Assembly (NCBI GenBank): GCA_964640525.1
Contig: CAZXGS010000003.1
Span: forward strand, 56,873 to 120,872
Length of the DNA: 64,000 bases
Direction: 5' to 3'
Source: SZAS-103 sp964640525
GTDB taxonomy: Bacteria; Pseudomonadota; Gammaproteobacteria; Xanthomonadales; Xanthomonadaceae
A program made the position numbers and the translations under genes. Shown piece after piece: positions 16,716-25,082 of the stretch. Numbering within the stretch: position 1 is the stretch's first letter; each line of letters opens with the position of its first letter. The notes below the pieces were generated by a model. It saw only the letters and a list, made by a program, of their open reading frames with translations. It had not been told where the DNA came from and made no database searches.

Positions 16716-17596
16716 GGGCTGGCGGCCAGCGCATCCTCGTCGGCGCGCTGGCCAGGGTCGGCAACCGATGCGGCGTTGCGCACGTCCAGCGCATCGCGCA
16801 GCGCGTCGCCCAGATGCTGGAAGCAGGCCAGCGTCAGCACCAGCAGCACCGCCGGCACCAGCAGCGTCCACGGCGCACTCGCCAGCTCCTGCGTGCCTTC
16901 TTCCAGCAGCGTGCCCAATCCGGCCGAGGGTTGATCGACCGACAGCCCGAGGAAACCGAGGAAGCTCTCGATCAGGATCGCCTGCGCTGCCAGCAGGCTG
17001 GCATACACCAGCGCCAGCCCGAGCAGGTTGGGCACGATGTGCCAGCGCAGGATCTGCCCGGTGGTGGCGCCGGCGGCGCGCGCGGCCAGCACGAACGGCA
17101 GCTCGCGCAGGCGCGAGGCCTCGGCACGCACCACCCGTGCCAGGTCGATCCAGACGTAGCCGCCGATCGCCGCCAGCAGCAGCGGCAACGAGCGGTCGAA
17201 CAGTGTCAACAGCAGGATCACGATCAGCAGGAACGGCAGCGCCGAGATCACGTCCAGCGCACGCATCATCAGCCGCTCGCGGCGGCCGCCGAGGTATCCC
17301 GCGGTGGCGCCGTAAGCCAGCCCGATCGCCAGCGCGACCGCGGTCGCCCCGACCCCGAGCAGCAACGACAGCCGCAGCCCGTACAGCACGCGCACGAACA
17401 GGTCGCGGCCGATGGCGTCGGTGCCCAGCCAGTGCGAGCGCGCCAGCGTGGGCGCGGTCGACAGCGCGTTCCAGTCCGGGTGCTCGGGCGCGTACGGCGA
17501 CAGCCACGGCCCGATCAGTGCGCACAGCGCCAGCGCGGCGAGCGCGCCAAGACAGACCTTCGCCGAAAGCGGCCAGCGCCGCGTGAACCGATGCAT
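16712..17596 (-). CDS. Peptide-type ABC transporter permease (OppC/DppC/YejE-like)
   Basis: 294 residues. The N-terminal OppC-type segment with one membrane helix (LGALAALALCALIGPWLSPYAP) and the family signature HWLGTDAIGRDLFVRVLYG precede five hydrophobic segments. The EAA loop reads ELPFVLAARAAGATTGQILRWHIVPN. It is the inner-membrane channel half that contacts the ATPase encoded immediately downstream. The matching OppB-type permease and the periplasmic binding protein are not adjacent: the next gene upstream is hemB on the other strand. Confidence 0.87.
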   Translation of the reverse strand: MHRFTRRWPLSAKVCLGALAALALCALIGPWLSPYAPEHPDWNALSTAPTLARSHWLGTDAIGRDLFVRVLYGLRLSLLLGVGATAVALAIGLAYGATAGYLGGRRERLMMRALDVISALPFLLIVILLLTLFDRSLPLLLAAIGGYVWIDLARVVRAEASRLRELPFVLAARAAGATTGQILRWHIVPNLLGLALVYASLLAAQAILIESFLGFLGLSVDQPSAGLGTLLEEGTQELASAPWTLLVPAVLLVLTLACFQHLGDALRDALDVRNAASVADPGQRADEDALAASP

Positions 17597-17627
17597 GGGT
17601 GCATCATCGCGCGATCGCCACGTCTAC

Positions 17628-17658
17628 CCAACCCCTTCCCTTGCGGGAGAGGGGTTGG
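17628..17658. repeat. REP-like hairpin between permease gene and hemB
   Basis: CCAACCCC at 17628-17635 and GGGGTTGG at 17651-17658 form a perfect 8-bp stem around TTCCCTTGCGGGAGA. It belongs with the other GC-rich hairpins in the window and sits in the divergent intergenic region. Confidence 0.5.
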
Positions 17659-17739
17659 AGAAAGGGGAAGGCGCCGGCACGGCGACGCAGCTCACGCGTC
17701 CGCGGCGGTAAAATGGCCCTTCAATCCCGCGAGCCCGCC

Positions 17740-18732
17740 ATGCCCCACCCCCTGACCCGCCCGCGCCGCATGCGCGCCGATGATTTTTCGCGCCGGCTGA
17801 TGCGCGAAACGGTGCTGACCGCCGACGACCTGATCCTGCCGGTGTTCGTGCACGAGCTTCCCGGCTGCGCTCCGATCGCCTCGATGCCCGGCGTGGAGCG
17901 GCTGTCGATCGACGAACTGCTGCGCGTGGCCGAGCAGGCCTGCGCGCTGCGCATTCCTGCGCTCGCCCTGTTCCCGGTGACGCCGGAAAGTGCCAAGTCG
18001 CTGGACGCGCGCGAGGCGTGGAATGCCGACGGCCTGGCCCAGCGCGCCGTGCGCGCGCTCAAGGCGCGCTTCCCGGAGCTGGGGGTGATCACCGACGTGG
18101 CGCTGGATCCGTTCACCACCCACGGCCAGGACGGCCTGATCGACGATGCCGGTTACGTCGTCAACGATCCCACCGTCGAGGCCCTGGTCAAGCAGGCGCT
18201 GTCCCACGCCCAAGCCGGCGCCGACGTGGTCGCGCCCTCGGACATGATGGACGGTCGCATCGGCGCGGTCCGCCTCGCGCTCGAACAACACGGCTTCGTC
18301 AACACCCGCATCCTCGCCTACGCCGCCAAGTACGCATCGAGCTTTTACGGCCCGTTCCGCGATGCGGTCGGCAGTGCGGGGACGCTCGGCAAGGGCAACA
18401 AGTACACCTACCAGATGGACCCGGCCAACGGCGACGAGGCCCTGCGCGAGGTCGCGCTGGACATCGCGCAGGGCGCCGACATGGTGATGGTCAAGCCGGC
18501 CCTGCCTTACCTGGACATCGTGCGGCGGGTGAAGCGACGCTTTGGCATGCCCACCTTCGCCTACCAGGTCAGCGGCGAGTACGCGATGCTCAAGGCCGCC
18601 GCGCTCAACGGCTGGCTCGACGAGCGCGCCTGCGTGCTGGAGGCGCTGACCGGCATCCGCCGCGCCGGCGCCGATGCCATCCTGACCTATTTCGCGCTCG
18701 ACGCGGCACGCTGGCTGCGCGACGCCGCATGA
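17740..18732 (+). CDS. hemB: Delta-aminolevulinic acid dehydratase (porphobilinogen synthase)
   Basis: 330 residues. HemB condenses two 5-aminolevulinate molecules to porphobilinogen in tetrapyrrole synthesis. The Schiff-base lysines are in AAKYASSFYGPFRD and MVMVKPALPYLD. The metal site reads DVALDPFTTHGQDGLI with Asp/Ala/Thr in place of the zinc cysteines, which marks the magnesium-type enzyme known from Pseudomonas. I placed the start at ATG 17740 (MPHPLTRPRRMRADDFSR); an in-frame ATG at 17713 is possible. It transcribes away from the ABC genes, and aroE follows on the same strand after a repeat-filled gap. The host also has class II ribonucleotide reductase, which needs a tetrapyrrole cofactor. 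Confidence 0.95.
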   Translation: MPHPLTRPRRMRADDFSRRLMRETVLTADDLILPVFVHELPGCAPIASMPGVERLSIDELLRVAEQACALRIPALALFPVTPESAKSLDAREAWNADGLAQRAVRALKARFPELGVITDVALDPFTTHGQDGLIDDAGYVVNDPTVEALVKQALSHAQAGADVVAPSDMMDGRIGAVRLALEQHGFVNTRILAYAAKYASSFYGPFRDAVGSAGTLGKGNKYTYQMDPANGDEALREVALDIAQGADMVMVKPALPYLDIVRRVKRRFGMPTFAYQVSGEYAMLKAAALNGWLDERACVLEALTGIRRAGADAILTYFALDAARWLRDAA

Positions 18733-18742
18733 GCGCGTGCGT

Positions 18743-18843
18743 GGTGAGCCTCTCCATCAGCCGTTCGTGGTGAGCGCTTCGAAAATTCCCGCTCGTGGTG
18801 AGCCTGTCGAACCACGCCCAAGACAGGCCTGCCGAACCACGAA
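18743..18843 (+). repeat. Three tandem copies of a TTCGTGGTGAGC-type repeat
   Basis: The core CGTGGTGAGC occurs at about 18746, 18767 and 18795, followed in the best copy by CTGTCGAACCACG, which folds back on the start of the unit. The same sequence recurs at 20047-20071 and 51471-51498. It is an intergenic palindromic repeat family different from the CCCTTCTCCC-type hairpins. Confidence 0.6.
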
Positions 18844-18883
18844 TGAAACCTCGTGCCATGACCTGGATGCGCAAACCCTCGCC

Positions 18884-19723
18884 ATGACCTTGCGCTGCAC
18901 CCTGTTCGGCCACCCGGTCGCGCACTCGCTCTCGCCGCGCATCCATGCCGCGTTCGCGCAGCAGGTCGGCGTGGCGATGGACTACACGCTGTCCGACGTG
19001 ACGACCGAAGGGTTCGCTGACGCGCTGGCGGCGTTCGCGCGCGCCGGCGGCGCCGGCGCCAACGTGACCTTGCCGCACAAGGCCGCCGCGTTCGCCGCGT
19101 GCGCCGAAACGAGCCCGCGCGCGAAACGCTGCGGCACGGTGAATACCCTGGTGCGGCGCGGTGCGGGCTGGTTCGGCGACAACACCGACGGCAGCGGCCT
19201 GATCCGCGATCTCCTCGAACGTCATCGACTCATCCTGCGCGGACGCCGTACCCTGCTGCTCGGCGCCGGCGGCGCCGCCGCCGGGGTTGCTCCGGCCCTG
19301 CTCGATGCCGGGGTCGGCGCGCTGGTGATCGTCAACCGGTCCACGGTACGCGCCGAGGCGCTGGCAGCCGGCCTCGGCCAACCGGATCGGGTGAGCGCGC
19401 GGGACTGGCAGGCACTGGCCGCGCTCGGCGGCTTCGACCTGCTCGTCAACGCCACCGCCGCCGCGCGCGGACACCAGCCGTTGCAACTGCCACCTGGCAT
19501 CGTCGGTGCCGACACGCTGGCGGTCGACCTGGGTTACGGGCATGCCGCCCGCGAGTTCCTGGCGTGGGCGCGTGATGCCCATTGCCGGCAGGCCATCGAC
19601 GGCCTGGGCATGCTGGTCGAGCAGGCCGCCGAGGCTTTTGCGCTGTGGCATGGCCTGCGGCCGCGGACCGATCCGGTGTACGCGATGCTGCGCCAGGAAC
19701 TGCCCGCAGTGCCGGAGACCTGA
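18884..19723 (+). CDS. aroE: Shikimate dehydrogenase
   Basis: 279 residues. AroE reduces 3-dehydroshikimate with NADPH in aromatic amino acid synthesis. SLSPRIHAAFA binds shikimate, NVTLPHK carries the catalytic lysine, NTDGSGLIRDL the catalytic aspartate, and LLLGAGGAAAGV the NADP-binding glycine motif. The final IDGLGMLVEQAAEAFALW is typical. The ATG at 18884 leads straight into RCTLFGHPVAHSLSP; the frame is open further upstream only through the repeat array. Confidence 0.94.
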   Translation: MTLRCTLFGHPVAHSLSPRIHAAFAQQVGVAMDYTLSDVTTEGFADALAAFARAGGAGANVTLPHKAAAFAACAETSPRAKRCGTVNTLVRRGAGWFGDNTDGSGLIRDLLERHRLILRGRRTLLLGAGGAAAGVAPALLDAGVGALVIVNRSTVRAEALAAGLGQPDRVSARDWQALAALGGFDLLVNATAAARGHQPLQLPPGIVGADTLAVDLGYGHAAREFLAWARDAHCRQAIDGLGMLVEQAAEAFALWHGLRPRTDPVYAMLRQELPAVPET

Positions 19724-19725
19724 TC

Positions 19726-19986
19726 GTGGCCATCGCCTGCCGGTCGGGTTGCGGCGCCTGCTGCATCGCCCCTTCGATCTCCTCGCCGATTCCCGGCATG
19801 CCCAACGGCAAGCCCGCCGGCGTGCGTTGCGTCCAGCTCACCGCCAACTTCCGCTGCGCGATCTTCGCTCATCCGGACCGGCCGAAGGTCTGCGCGTCGC
19901 TGCGTCCTTCGCCCGGCATGTGCGGCAGTGATCGCGACGACGCGATGGCGAGGCTGAGCCTGCTCGAAAGCCTCACCGCGCCCTGA
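19726..19986 (+). CDS. YkgJ-family cysteine-cluster protein
   Basis: 86 residues with GTG start at 19726, two bases after the aroE stop. The spaced cysteines (CRSGCGACC at the start, then single cysteines in VRC, FRC, KVC and GMCG) match the YkgJ/UPF0153 family, thought to bind zinc or an iron-sulfur cluster. Function in the cell is unknown. The tight junction indicates co-transcription with aroE. Confidence 0.82.
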   Translation: MAIACRSGCGACCIAPSISSPIPGMPNGKPAGVRCVQLTANFRCAIFAHPDRPKVCASLRPSPGMCGSDRDDAMARLSLLESLTAP

Positions 19987-20034
19987 GAAAAATCTGCACA
20001 AGCCGAAAGCCCTACCGGTTTGCTATCGCAAATC

Positions 20035-20081
20035 GTGGATTCCGTTCATGGTTCGGCTTGCTCACCACGAACGGAATCCAC
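20035..20081. terminator. Perfect 13-bp inverted repeat between convergent genes
   Basis: GTGGATTCCGTTC at 20035-20047 pairs with GAACGGAATCCAC at 20069-20081. The 21-nt loop is itself a copy of the GGTGAGC-type repeat. It lies between two converging genes, so a bidirectional transcription stop is plausible, although no T run follows either arm. Confidence 0.5.
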
Positions 20082-20134
20082 TTGTTCAGATGTTTCCCGA
20101 GGGACCTGCGAGGTTTTCGCGAGGGTACGGAAAT

Positions 20135-20677
20135 TCATGGACCGGCGCCGGCAGGTTGCGCCAGATAGCGATCCTTGAGCCGCACGTAATGCGCCGCCGA
20201 GTAGTACAACTGCTCGACTTGGGCGTCGTCGAGGACACGCACGCGTCGGGCTGGATTGCCCATCCACAGCTCGCGCTCGCCGACCACCTTGCCCGGCGCG
20301 ATTACCGCGCCGGCGGCGACGAAGCCGTGCTTTTTCACCACTGCACCGTCGAGCACGGTGGCATGCATGCCGATCAGGCAGCAGTCCTCGATGGTGCAGG
20401 CGTGGACCACGGCGGCATGGCCGATGGTGACATCATCGCCGATAAGGCAGGGAAAACCTTCCCCGGTGTACGGACCGGCGTGGGTGACATGCAGGATGGC
20501 GCCGTCCTGGACATTGCTGCGCGCGCCGATGCGGATGCGGTGGACGTCGCCGCGGACCACGGCGGCCGGCCAGATCGAGGCGTCCTCGCCGAGCACGACG
20601 TCGCCGATGACGGTGGCGGCCGGGTCGATGTAGGCGCGCGCGCCGAGGGTGGGAAAGGTGTCGAGGTAGGGGCGCAT
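20135..20677 (-). CDS. Gamma-class carbonic anhydrase-like protein (YrdA family)
   Basis: 180 residues of left-handed beta-helix hexapeptide repeats. The metal-ligand histidines lie in AILHVTHAG, TIGHAAVVHA and nearby, with NVQDG and GMHATVLDG in the conserved order. ELWMGNPARRVRVL begins the C-terminal helix. Proteins of this family bind zinc or iron and some hydrate CO2; others are inactive, so the activity is inferred. The start ATG at 20677 precedes MRPYLDTFPTLGARAYID. Confidence 0.85.
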   Translation of the reverse strand: MRPYLDTFPTLGARAYIDPAATVIGDVVLGEDASIWPAAVVRGDVHRIRIGARSNVQDGAILHVTHAGPYTGEGFPCLIGDDVTIGHAAVVHACTIEDCCLIGMHATVLDGAVVKKHGFVAAGAVIAPGKVVGERELWMGNPARRVRVLDDAQVEQLYYSAAHYVRLKDRYLAQPAGAGP

Positions 20678-20751
20678 GGGTTGGTTCAGTGGCTGTCGTT
20701 GGAGAGCTGTTGGCCGCAAAGCCCTTCTCACTCCGGAGCGCGGATGCTGTC

Positions 20752-20772
20752 CCTTCTCCCTCCGGGAGAAGG
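20752..20772. repeat. REP-like hairpin upstream of the carbonic anhydrase gene
   Basis: CCTTCTCCC pairs perfectly with GGGAGAAGG around TCC. A related, less perfect CCTTCTCCCGGAGGGAG lies at 20860-20880. They sit in the divergent gap before the aldehyde dehydrogenase. Confidence 0.55.
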
Positions 20773-20944
20773 TGGCGCAAAGCGCCGGATGAGGGTATGC
20801 CGCCTTGCGTTCGGTCGGGTCGAGAGGTCGGGGCCTTCGTCCCGCATCCGCCCTTCGGGCACCTTCTCCCGGAGGGAGCAGGAATCCGCAGCGGCAGCAG
20901 GGTTTGGAGTGATTGTACGACTCCACGGCACTACACTCGGGCGC

Positions 20945-22366
20945 ATGGACACCGCCGCTGACACCCCCGTCGCCGAACTGCTCCCCACCCTGCACAAGCT
21001 GCGTGCCGCGCAAGCCGCCCGCGTGCCCGACTACGCGCAGCGCCGCGAGGACCTGGACCGCCTGCGCCGCGCCTTCCAGCGGCGGGTCGAGGAGATGGCC
21101 CGTGTCGTCAGCGACGACTTCGGCAACCGCTCCCGGCACGAGAGCCTGGTCGCCGACGGCATGACCGTGCTCAGCGAGATCGACCACCTCCGCCGTCACC
21201 TGAAGTCGTGGATGCGCCCGCGCGGGCGGAGGGTGAACTGGATTTTCCTGCCGGCACGGTCGCAGGTGGTGATGCAGCCGCTGGGCGTGGTCGGGATCAT
21301 GGCGCCATGGAATTATCCGGTCAGCCTGGCACTGAGTCCGCTGGCCGCCGCCATCGCCGCCGGCAACCACGTCATGGTCAAGCCCTCCGAGCACACCCCG
21401 CGCACCAGTGCCTTCCTGCGCGACCTGCTCGGCGAGGTGTTCCCGACCGAGCGGGTGACGGTGGTCACCGGCGGCCCCGAGGTCGGCGGCGCCTTTGCAT
21501 CGCTGCCGTTCGATCACCTGTTCTTCACCGGCTCGACCGCGGTCGGGCGCAAGGTGATGGCGGCAGCGGCGGCCAACCTGACGCCGGTGACGCTGGAGTT
21601 GGGCGGCAAGTCGCCGTGCGTGATCGGCGCCGATTTCCCGCTGCCGCTCGCGGCTCAGCGCATCGCCGCCGGCAAGTGGCTCAACGCCGGCCAGACCTGC
21701 ATCGCGCCGGACTACCTGCTGGTGCCGCAGGCCGCACGGGATGCCTTCGTCACCGCGCTGGGCAAGGAAGTGCAGGCACGTTTCCCGCGACTGGACGGCA
21801 ATCCCGACTACACCCGGATCATCAACGAAGGCCAATACCGCCGCCTGCGTGGCTACCTGGACGAGGCCGCCGCGCGCGGCGTGCGCAGCATCGAACTGGT
21901 CGCGTGCCAGCGCGAGTTGGCCGATGCCCAGCGGCTGATCCCGCCGACCGTGCTGCTGGATCCGCCCGACGACCTGGCGGTGATGCGCGAGGAGATCTTT
22001 GGCCCGATCTTGCCGGTCAAAGGCTATCGCAGTCTCGACGAGGCGATCGGCTACATCAACGCGCATCCGCGCCCGCTGGCGCTGTACCACTTCGACAACG
22101 ACCGCGCCCGGGTGCGGCAGATGCTCGAGCGCACCGTCGCCGGCGGGGTGTCGATCAACGACACGGTGATGCACTACGCCCAGGAACGCCTGCCCTTCGG
22201 CGGCGTCGGGCCCTCGGGCATGGGTCGCTACCACGGCCACGACGGCTTCGTGACCTTCAGCCATCCCAAGGCCGTGTTCCGGCAGGCACGGCTGTCGTCG
22301 ATGGCGCTGTTCAAGCCCCCTTACCGCGGGCTGGCGGATTTTTTGGTGAAGTTCCTGACCCGCTGA
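20945..22366 (+). CDS. Coniferyl-aldehyde-dehydrogenase-like NAD(P) aldehyde dehydrogenase
   Basis: 473 residues. GIMAPWNYPVSLALSPLAAA and KPSEHTPRTS bind the nucleotide, TLELGGKSP contains the general base E218, and AGQTCIAPDY the nucleophile C252. The short length and the C-terminal hydrophobic tail (SSMALFKPPYRGLADFLVKFL) match the CalB/class 3-like branch, often membrane-associated. It oxidises medium or aromatic aldehydes to acids; the real substrate is not readable. The MFS gene follows 42 bases later on the same strand and may be co-transcribed. Confidence 0.85.
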   Translation: MDTAADTPVAELLPTLHKLRAAQAARVPDYAQRREDLDRLRRAFQRRVEEMARVVSDDFGNRSRHESLVADGMTVLSEIDHLRRHLKSWMRPRGRRVNWIFLPARSQVVMQPLGVVGIMAPWNYPVSLALSPLAAAIAAGNHVMVKPSEHTPRTSAFLRDLLGEVFPTERVTVVTGGPEVGGAFASLPFDHLFFTGSTAVGRKVMAAAAANLTPVTLELGGKSPCVIGADFPLPLAAQRIAAGKWLNAGQTCIAPDYLLVPQAARDAFVTALGKEVQARFPRLDGNPDYTRIINEGQYRRLRGYLDEAAARGVRSIELVACQRELADAQRLIPPTVLLDPPDDLAVMREEIFGPILPVKGYRSLDEAIGYINAHPRPLALYHFDNDRARVRQMLERTVAGGVSINDTVMHYAQERLPFGGVGPSGMGRYHGHDGFVTFSHPKAVFRQARLSSMALFKPPYRGLADFLVKFLTR

Positions 22367-22408
22367 ACCCGGGCGCGAACGCGTGCGGCGACGGCTGCCT
22401 TCACCGCG

Positions 22409-23839
22409 ATGAAACCAGACCGCCTGCTTCCGCTGATCGTCGCCTGCGCGCTGTTCATCGAGAGCATGGACGCCACCGCGATCGCCACCTCGCTGCCGGC
22501 GATCGCCCGTGACCTGCACGCCCAGCCGATCGCGCTCAAGCTTGCGTTGACCACCTACCTGCTGGCGCTGGCGGTGTTCATCCCGGTCAGCGGCTGGATC
22601 GCCGACCGCTTCGGTGCGCGGCGCACCTTCATGTCGGCGATCGCGGTGTTCCTGCTCGGCTCACTGGCCTGCGCGGCCTGCAACTCGCTGGAGACGCTGG
22701 TCGCGGCGCGCTTCGTGCAGGGCATGGGCGGGGCACTGATGGTGCCGGTCGGCCGGCTGGTGCTGCTGCGCGCGATCCCGAAAAACGAGCTGGTCAACGC
22801 GCTGAGCTGGGTGACCATCCCGGCCCTGGTCGCGCCGATGATCGGCCCGCCGTTGGGCGGATTCATCACCACGTACTTCCATTGGCGCTGGATCTTCGGC
22901 ATCAACCTGCCGATGGGCCTGCTCGGCATCGTGCTGGCGCATCGCTTCGTTCCCGACCTCAAGGCGCCGGTCAAGCCGCTGGACTGGCGCGGCTTTGCGC
23001 TGTCCGGCGGCGGGCTGGCGCTGGCGATGTTCGGTTTCTCAACGCTCGGCCGGCACTTGGTGTCCACGCCGGTGGCGGTGGCTTGCCTGGTGCTGGGCCT
23101 GGCCGCGCTGGCCGCATACGTCGCCCACGCGCGCACGCATCCGCACCCGCTGCTCGACTTGGGCCTATTTCGATTGCCCACCTACCGCGCCGGCGTACTC
23201 GGCGGCGGCGTGTTTCGAATCGGCATCGGTGCCATTCCCTTTTTGTTGCCGATGATGCTGCAACTGGGTTTCGGCCTGGATCCGCTGCACTCGGGCCTGC
23301 TGACGTTCGCCTCGGCGATCGGCGCGATCGGCATGAAGACGGTCGCCGCGCGCGTGCTCAAGCGGCTTGGCTTTCGCGATGTGCTGCGCTTCAACACCCT
23401 GGTGTGCGCCGGGCTGCTGGCCGGCTACGGGTTGTTCCGCGCCAGCACGCCGCATGTGTTGATCGTCGCGGTGCTGGTCGTCGCCGGCTGCTTCCGCTCG
23501 CTGCAGTTCACCAGCCTCAACGCGATCAGCTACGCCGAGGTGGAACCGGAGGCGATGAGCCACGCCGCCAGCCTGGCCGGCGTGATGCAGCAATTCTCGC
23601 TGGCGCTGGGGGTGGCGGTGGCCGGCTACGCCTTGCAGATCGTCGGTTGGATCGGCCAGCGCGAGCCGACCGCCGCGGCCAGCTTCGGCCCGGCCTTCGC
23701 CATCGTCGCGGCGATCAGCGCGCTGTCGGCGTGGATGATGTGGACGTTGCCTGCCGATGCGGGCCAGGAGATGGCCGGGCGCGCGCAGCCCGGCGAGCAA
23801 TTGACCGAGCCCAAGGCGGAGCAGCGGCCGGCGACGTGA
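22409..23839 (+). CDS. MFS drug/solute exporter, DHA2 (EmrB/QacA-like)
   Basis: 476 residues with about 14 hydrophobic segments. FIESMDATAIATSLPAIA at residues 17-34 is the typical first helix with its Asp. GWIADRFGARRTF is MFS motif A, and QGMGGALMVPVGRLVLLRA corresponds to motif C of 14-helix drug:proton antiporters. The substrate is unknown. ATG at 22409; the preceding aldehyde dehydrogenase ends 42 bases upstream. Confidence 0.87.
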   Translation: MKPDRLLPLIVACALFIESMDATAIATSLPAIARDLHAQPIALKLALTTYLLALAVFIPVSGWIADRFGARRTFMSAIAVFLLGSLACAACNSLETLVAARFVQGMGGALMVPVGRLVLLRAIPKNELVNALSWVTIPALVAPMIGPPLGGFITTYFHWRWIFGINLPMGLLGIVLAHRFVPDLKAPVKPLDWRGFALSGGGLALAMFGFSTLGRHLVSTPVAVACLVLGLAALAAYVAHARTHPHPLLDLGLFRLPTYRAGVLGGGVFRIGIGAIPFLLPMMLQLGFGLDPLHSGLLTFASAIGAIGMKTVAARVLKRLGFRDVLRFNTLVCAGLLAGYGLFRASTPHVLIVAVLVVAGCFRSLQFTSLNAISYAEVEPEAMSHAASLAGVMQQFSLALGVAVAGYALQIVGWIGQREPTAAASFGPAFAIVAAISALSAWMMWTLPADAGQEMAGRAQPGEQLTEPKAEQRPAT

Positions 23840-23936
23840 GCGCGGTCCGTGGCGTGCCGCCGTTGCGGAAGGATCATCGGGCGGCGGTCGGACCGTCGAA
23901 TGGAGCCACGTCATGCCCAATTCGCTTCTTGGTCCG

Positions 23937-24728
23937 CTACCGTGGGTGGCCTCCATGGCGCCGCCGCCGCGCGGATATCCAGGTCGATGCCACCAGCAAC
24001 CCCCAGATCACCGCGCACGCGCAGAAGACGGCGAACAAACGCCAATACTGCCCCGACACGGCCGCCTCGGGGTCAGCGAGCCAATGTAGGAGGACGACGT
24101 CTTTCGCGGAGGTCAGGTGGTAGGTCTGTCCGGCGCTGACGATGGCGTCGCGGATGTCCGCGTCGGATGATGAGATGACGCGCACACCGGCACGCGCCGG
24201 GCCCTTCCAGTCGGATTCCGGCATGCCCGAGTTCGGGCTGCTCGTGACGGCCCAGGCGGTTACCGGACGGTCGGGAGTCCATCCGGCGCCGACGATCGGT
24301 GCGATTCGCAGCTCGTAGAGCTCGTGGGACCGTTGCTTTCCGCTGCTGCCGAAGACGGGCACATTCCAGCCGGCCCGTGTCAGGACCGAGCCGTCGGTGA
24401 AATGGAAGATCGACGCACGGGGATACCGTGTGGCCTCGTCGATGCGGATGCCGCGGATCGTCGCCCCGAACATCGGGGTTTCGATCGACGTCCCCATGAT
24501 GCCGGCCGTGGCGCAGAGCAGGACACCGCCGAAGGCCAGGACGGCGCTCTTGCCGATCAAGAGGACGAAACCCAGGCTGACGAGAATGGCCAGCACGACG
24601 GCGATCATCCAGCTGCCCAGGCTCGTCACGATCGCGCACCCGACGATCGTCACGGCGAAGACAGGTACCGCCAGGATCGCGCCGCGCGACACGGCAACAG
24701 GCGAGGGAAGGGGATCCGGGCGGGGCAT
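23937..24728 (-). CDS. Membrane protein of unknown function
   Basis: 263 residues, not recognised. The N-terminus has three or more hydrophobic segments between about 18 and 90 (GAILAVPVFAVTIVGCAIV, IAVVLAILVSLGFVLLI, VLAFGGVLLCATAGIMG). A soluble stretch follows from roughly 95 to 225, then a C-terminal membrane helix (LFAVFCACAVIWGLLVAST) and a basic tail. This is the layout of DUF3592-like proteins, but I cannot confirm that. It is convergent with the MFS gene. The 200 bases upstream contain nothing recognisable. Confidence 0.6.
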   Translation of the reverse strand: MPRPDPLPSPVAVSRGAILAVPVFAVTIVGCAIVTSLGSWMIAVVLAILVSLGFVLLIGKSAVLAFGGVLLCATAGIMGTSIETPMFGATIRGIRIDEATRYPRASIFHFTDGSVLTRAGWNVPVFGSSGKQRSHELYELRIAPIVGAGWTPDRPVTAWAVTSSPNSGMPESDWKGPARAGVRVISSSDADIRDAIVSAGQTYHLTSAKDVVLLHWLADPEAAVSGQYWRLFAVFCACAVIWGLLVASTWISARRRRHGGHPR

Positions 24729-24921
24729 GTCGCCGGAGTCTAGCAGCGCATGACGTCCCGGTCAGCAGCGGGCGAAATGGGATATCCGATCCTCTTCCAA
24801 GCCGAACAAGGACACCCGCGAAACACGGGATGGCGATTGCGGAACGGCGACTGCGGACAGCCTCTTTCCGGCCATCCCATGGCAGGGGAATTGTGGCTGT
24901 CCTGAAGTTATCCTGATGAAG

Positions 24922-25041
24922 TTATCCTGAAGTAGTCACGATCTCTCCGAAGGTACCCTGGACGGTTTCGATGCGGGAGGGAACCAGCACGCGATCGCAC
25001 TGCGAGCAGCGAAAGCCTTCCACGTTCCATTTCAGCGCCAT
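24922..25041 (-). CDS. Possible 39-residue CxxC protein
   Basis: The frame MALKWNVEGFRCSQCD continues 23 residues to TAA. One CxxC pair suggests half a zinc ribbon. It begins 41 bases after the decarboxylase stop, with GAGGA about ten bases before its ATG, so co-transcription is likely. Its stop codon lies in a short direct repeat (GAAGTTATCCTGA repeated at 24904 and 24918). It may be a real small protein or the start of a truncated gene. Confidence 0.4.
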   Translation of the reverse strand: MALKWNVEGFRCSQCDRVLVPSRIETVQGTFGEIVTTSG

Positions 25042-25082
25042 TCCGGTGTCCTCGCTTCCGTGGCTGATCCGTGCCCTCGGCC

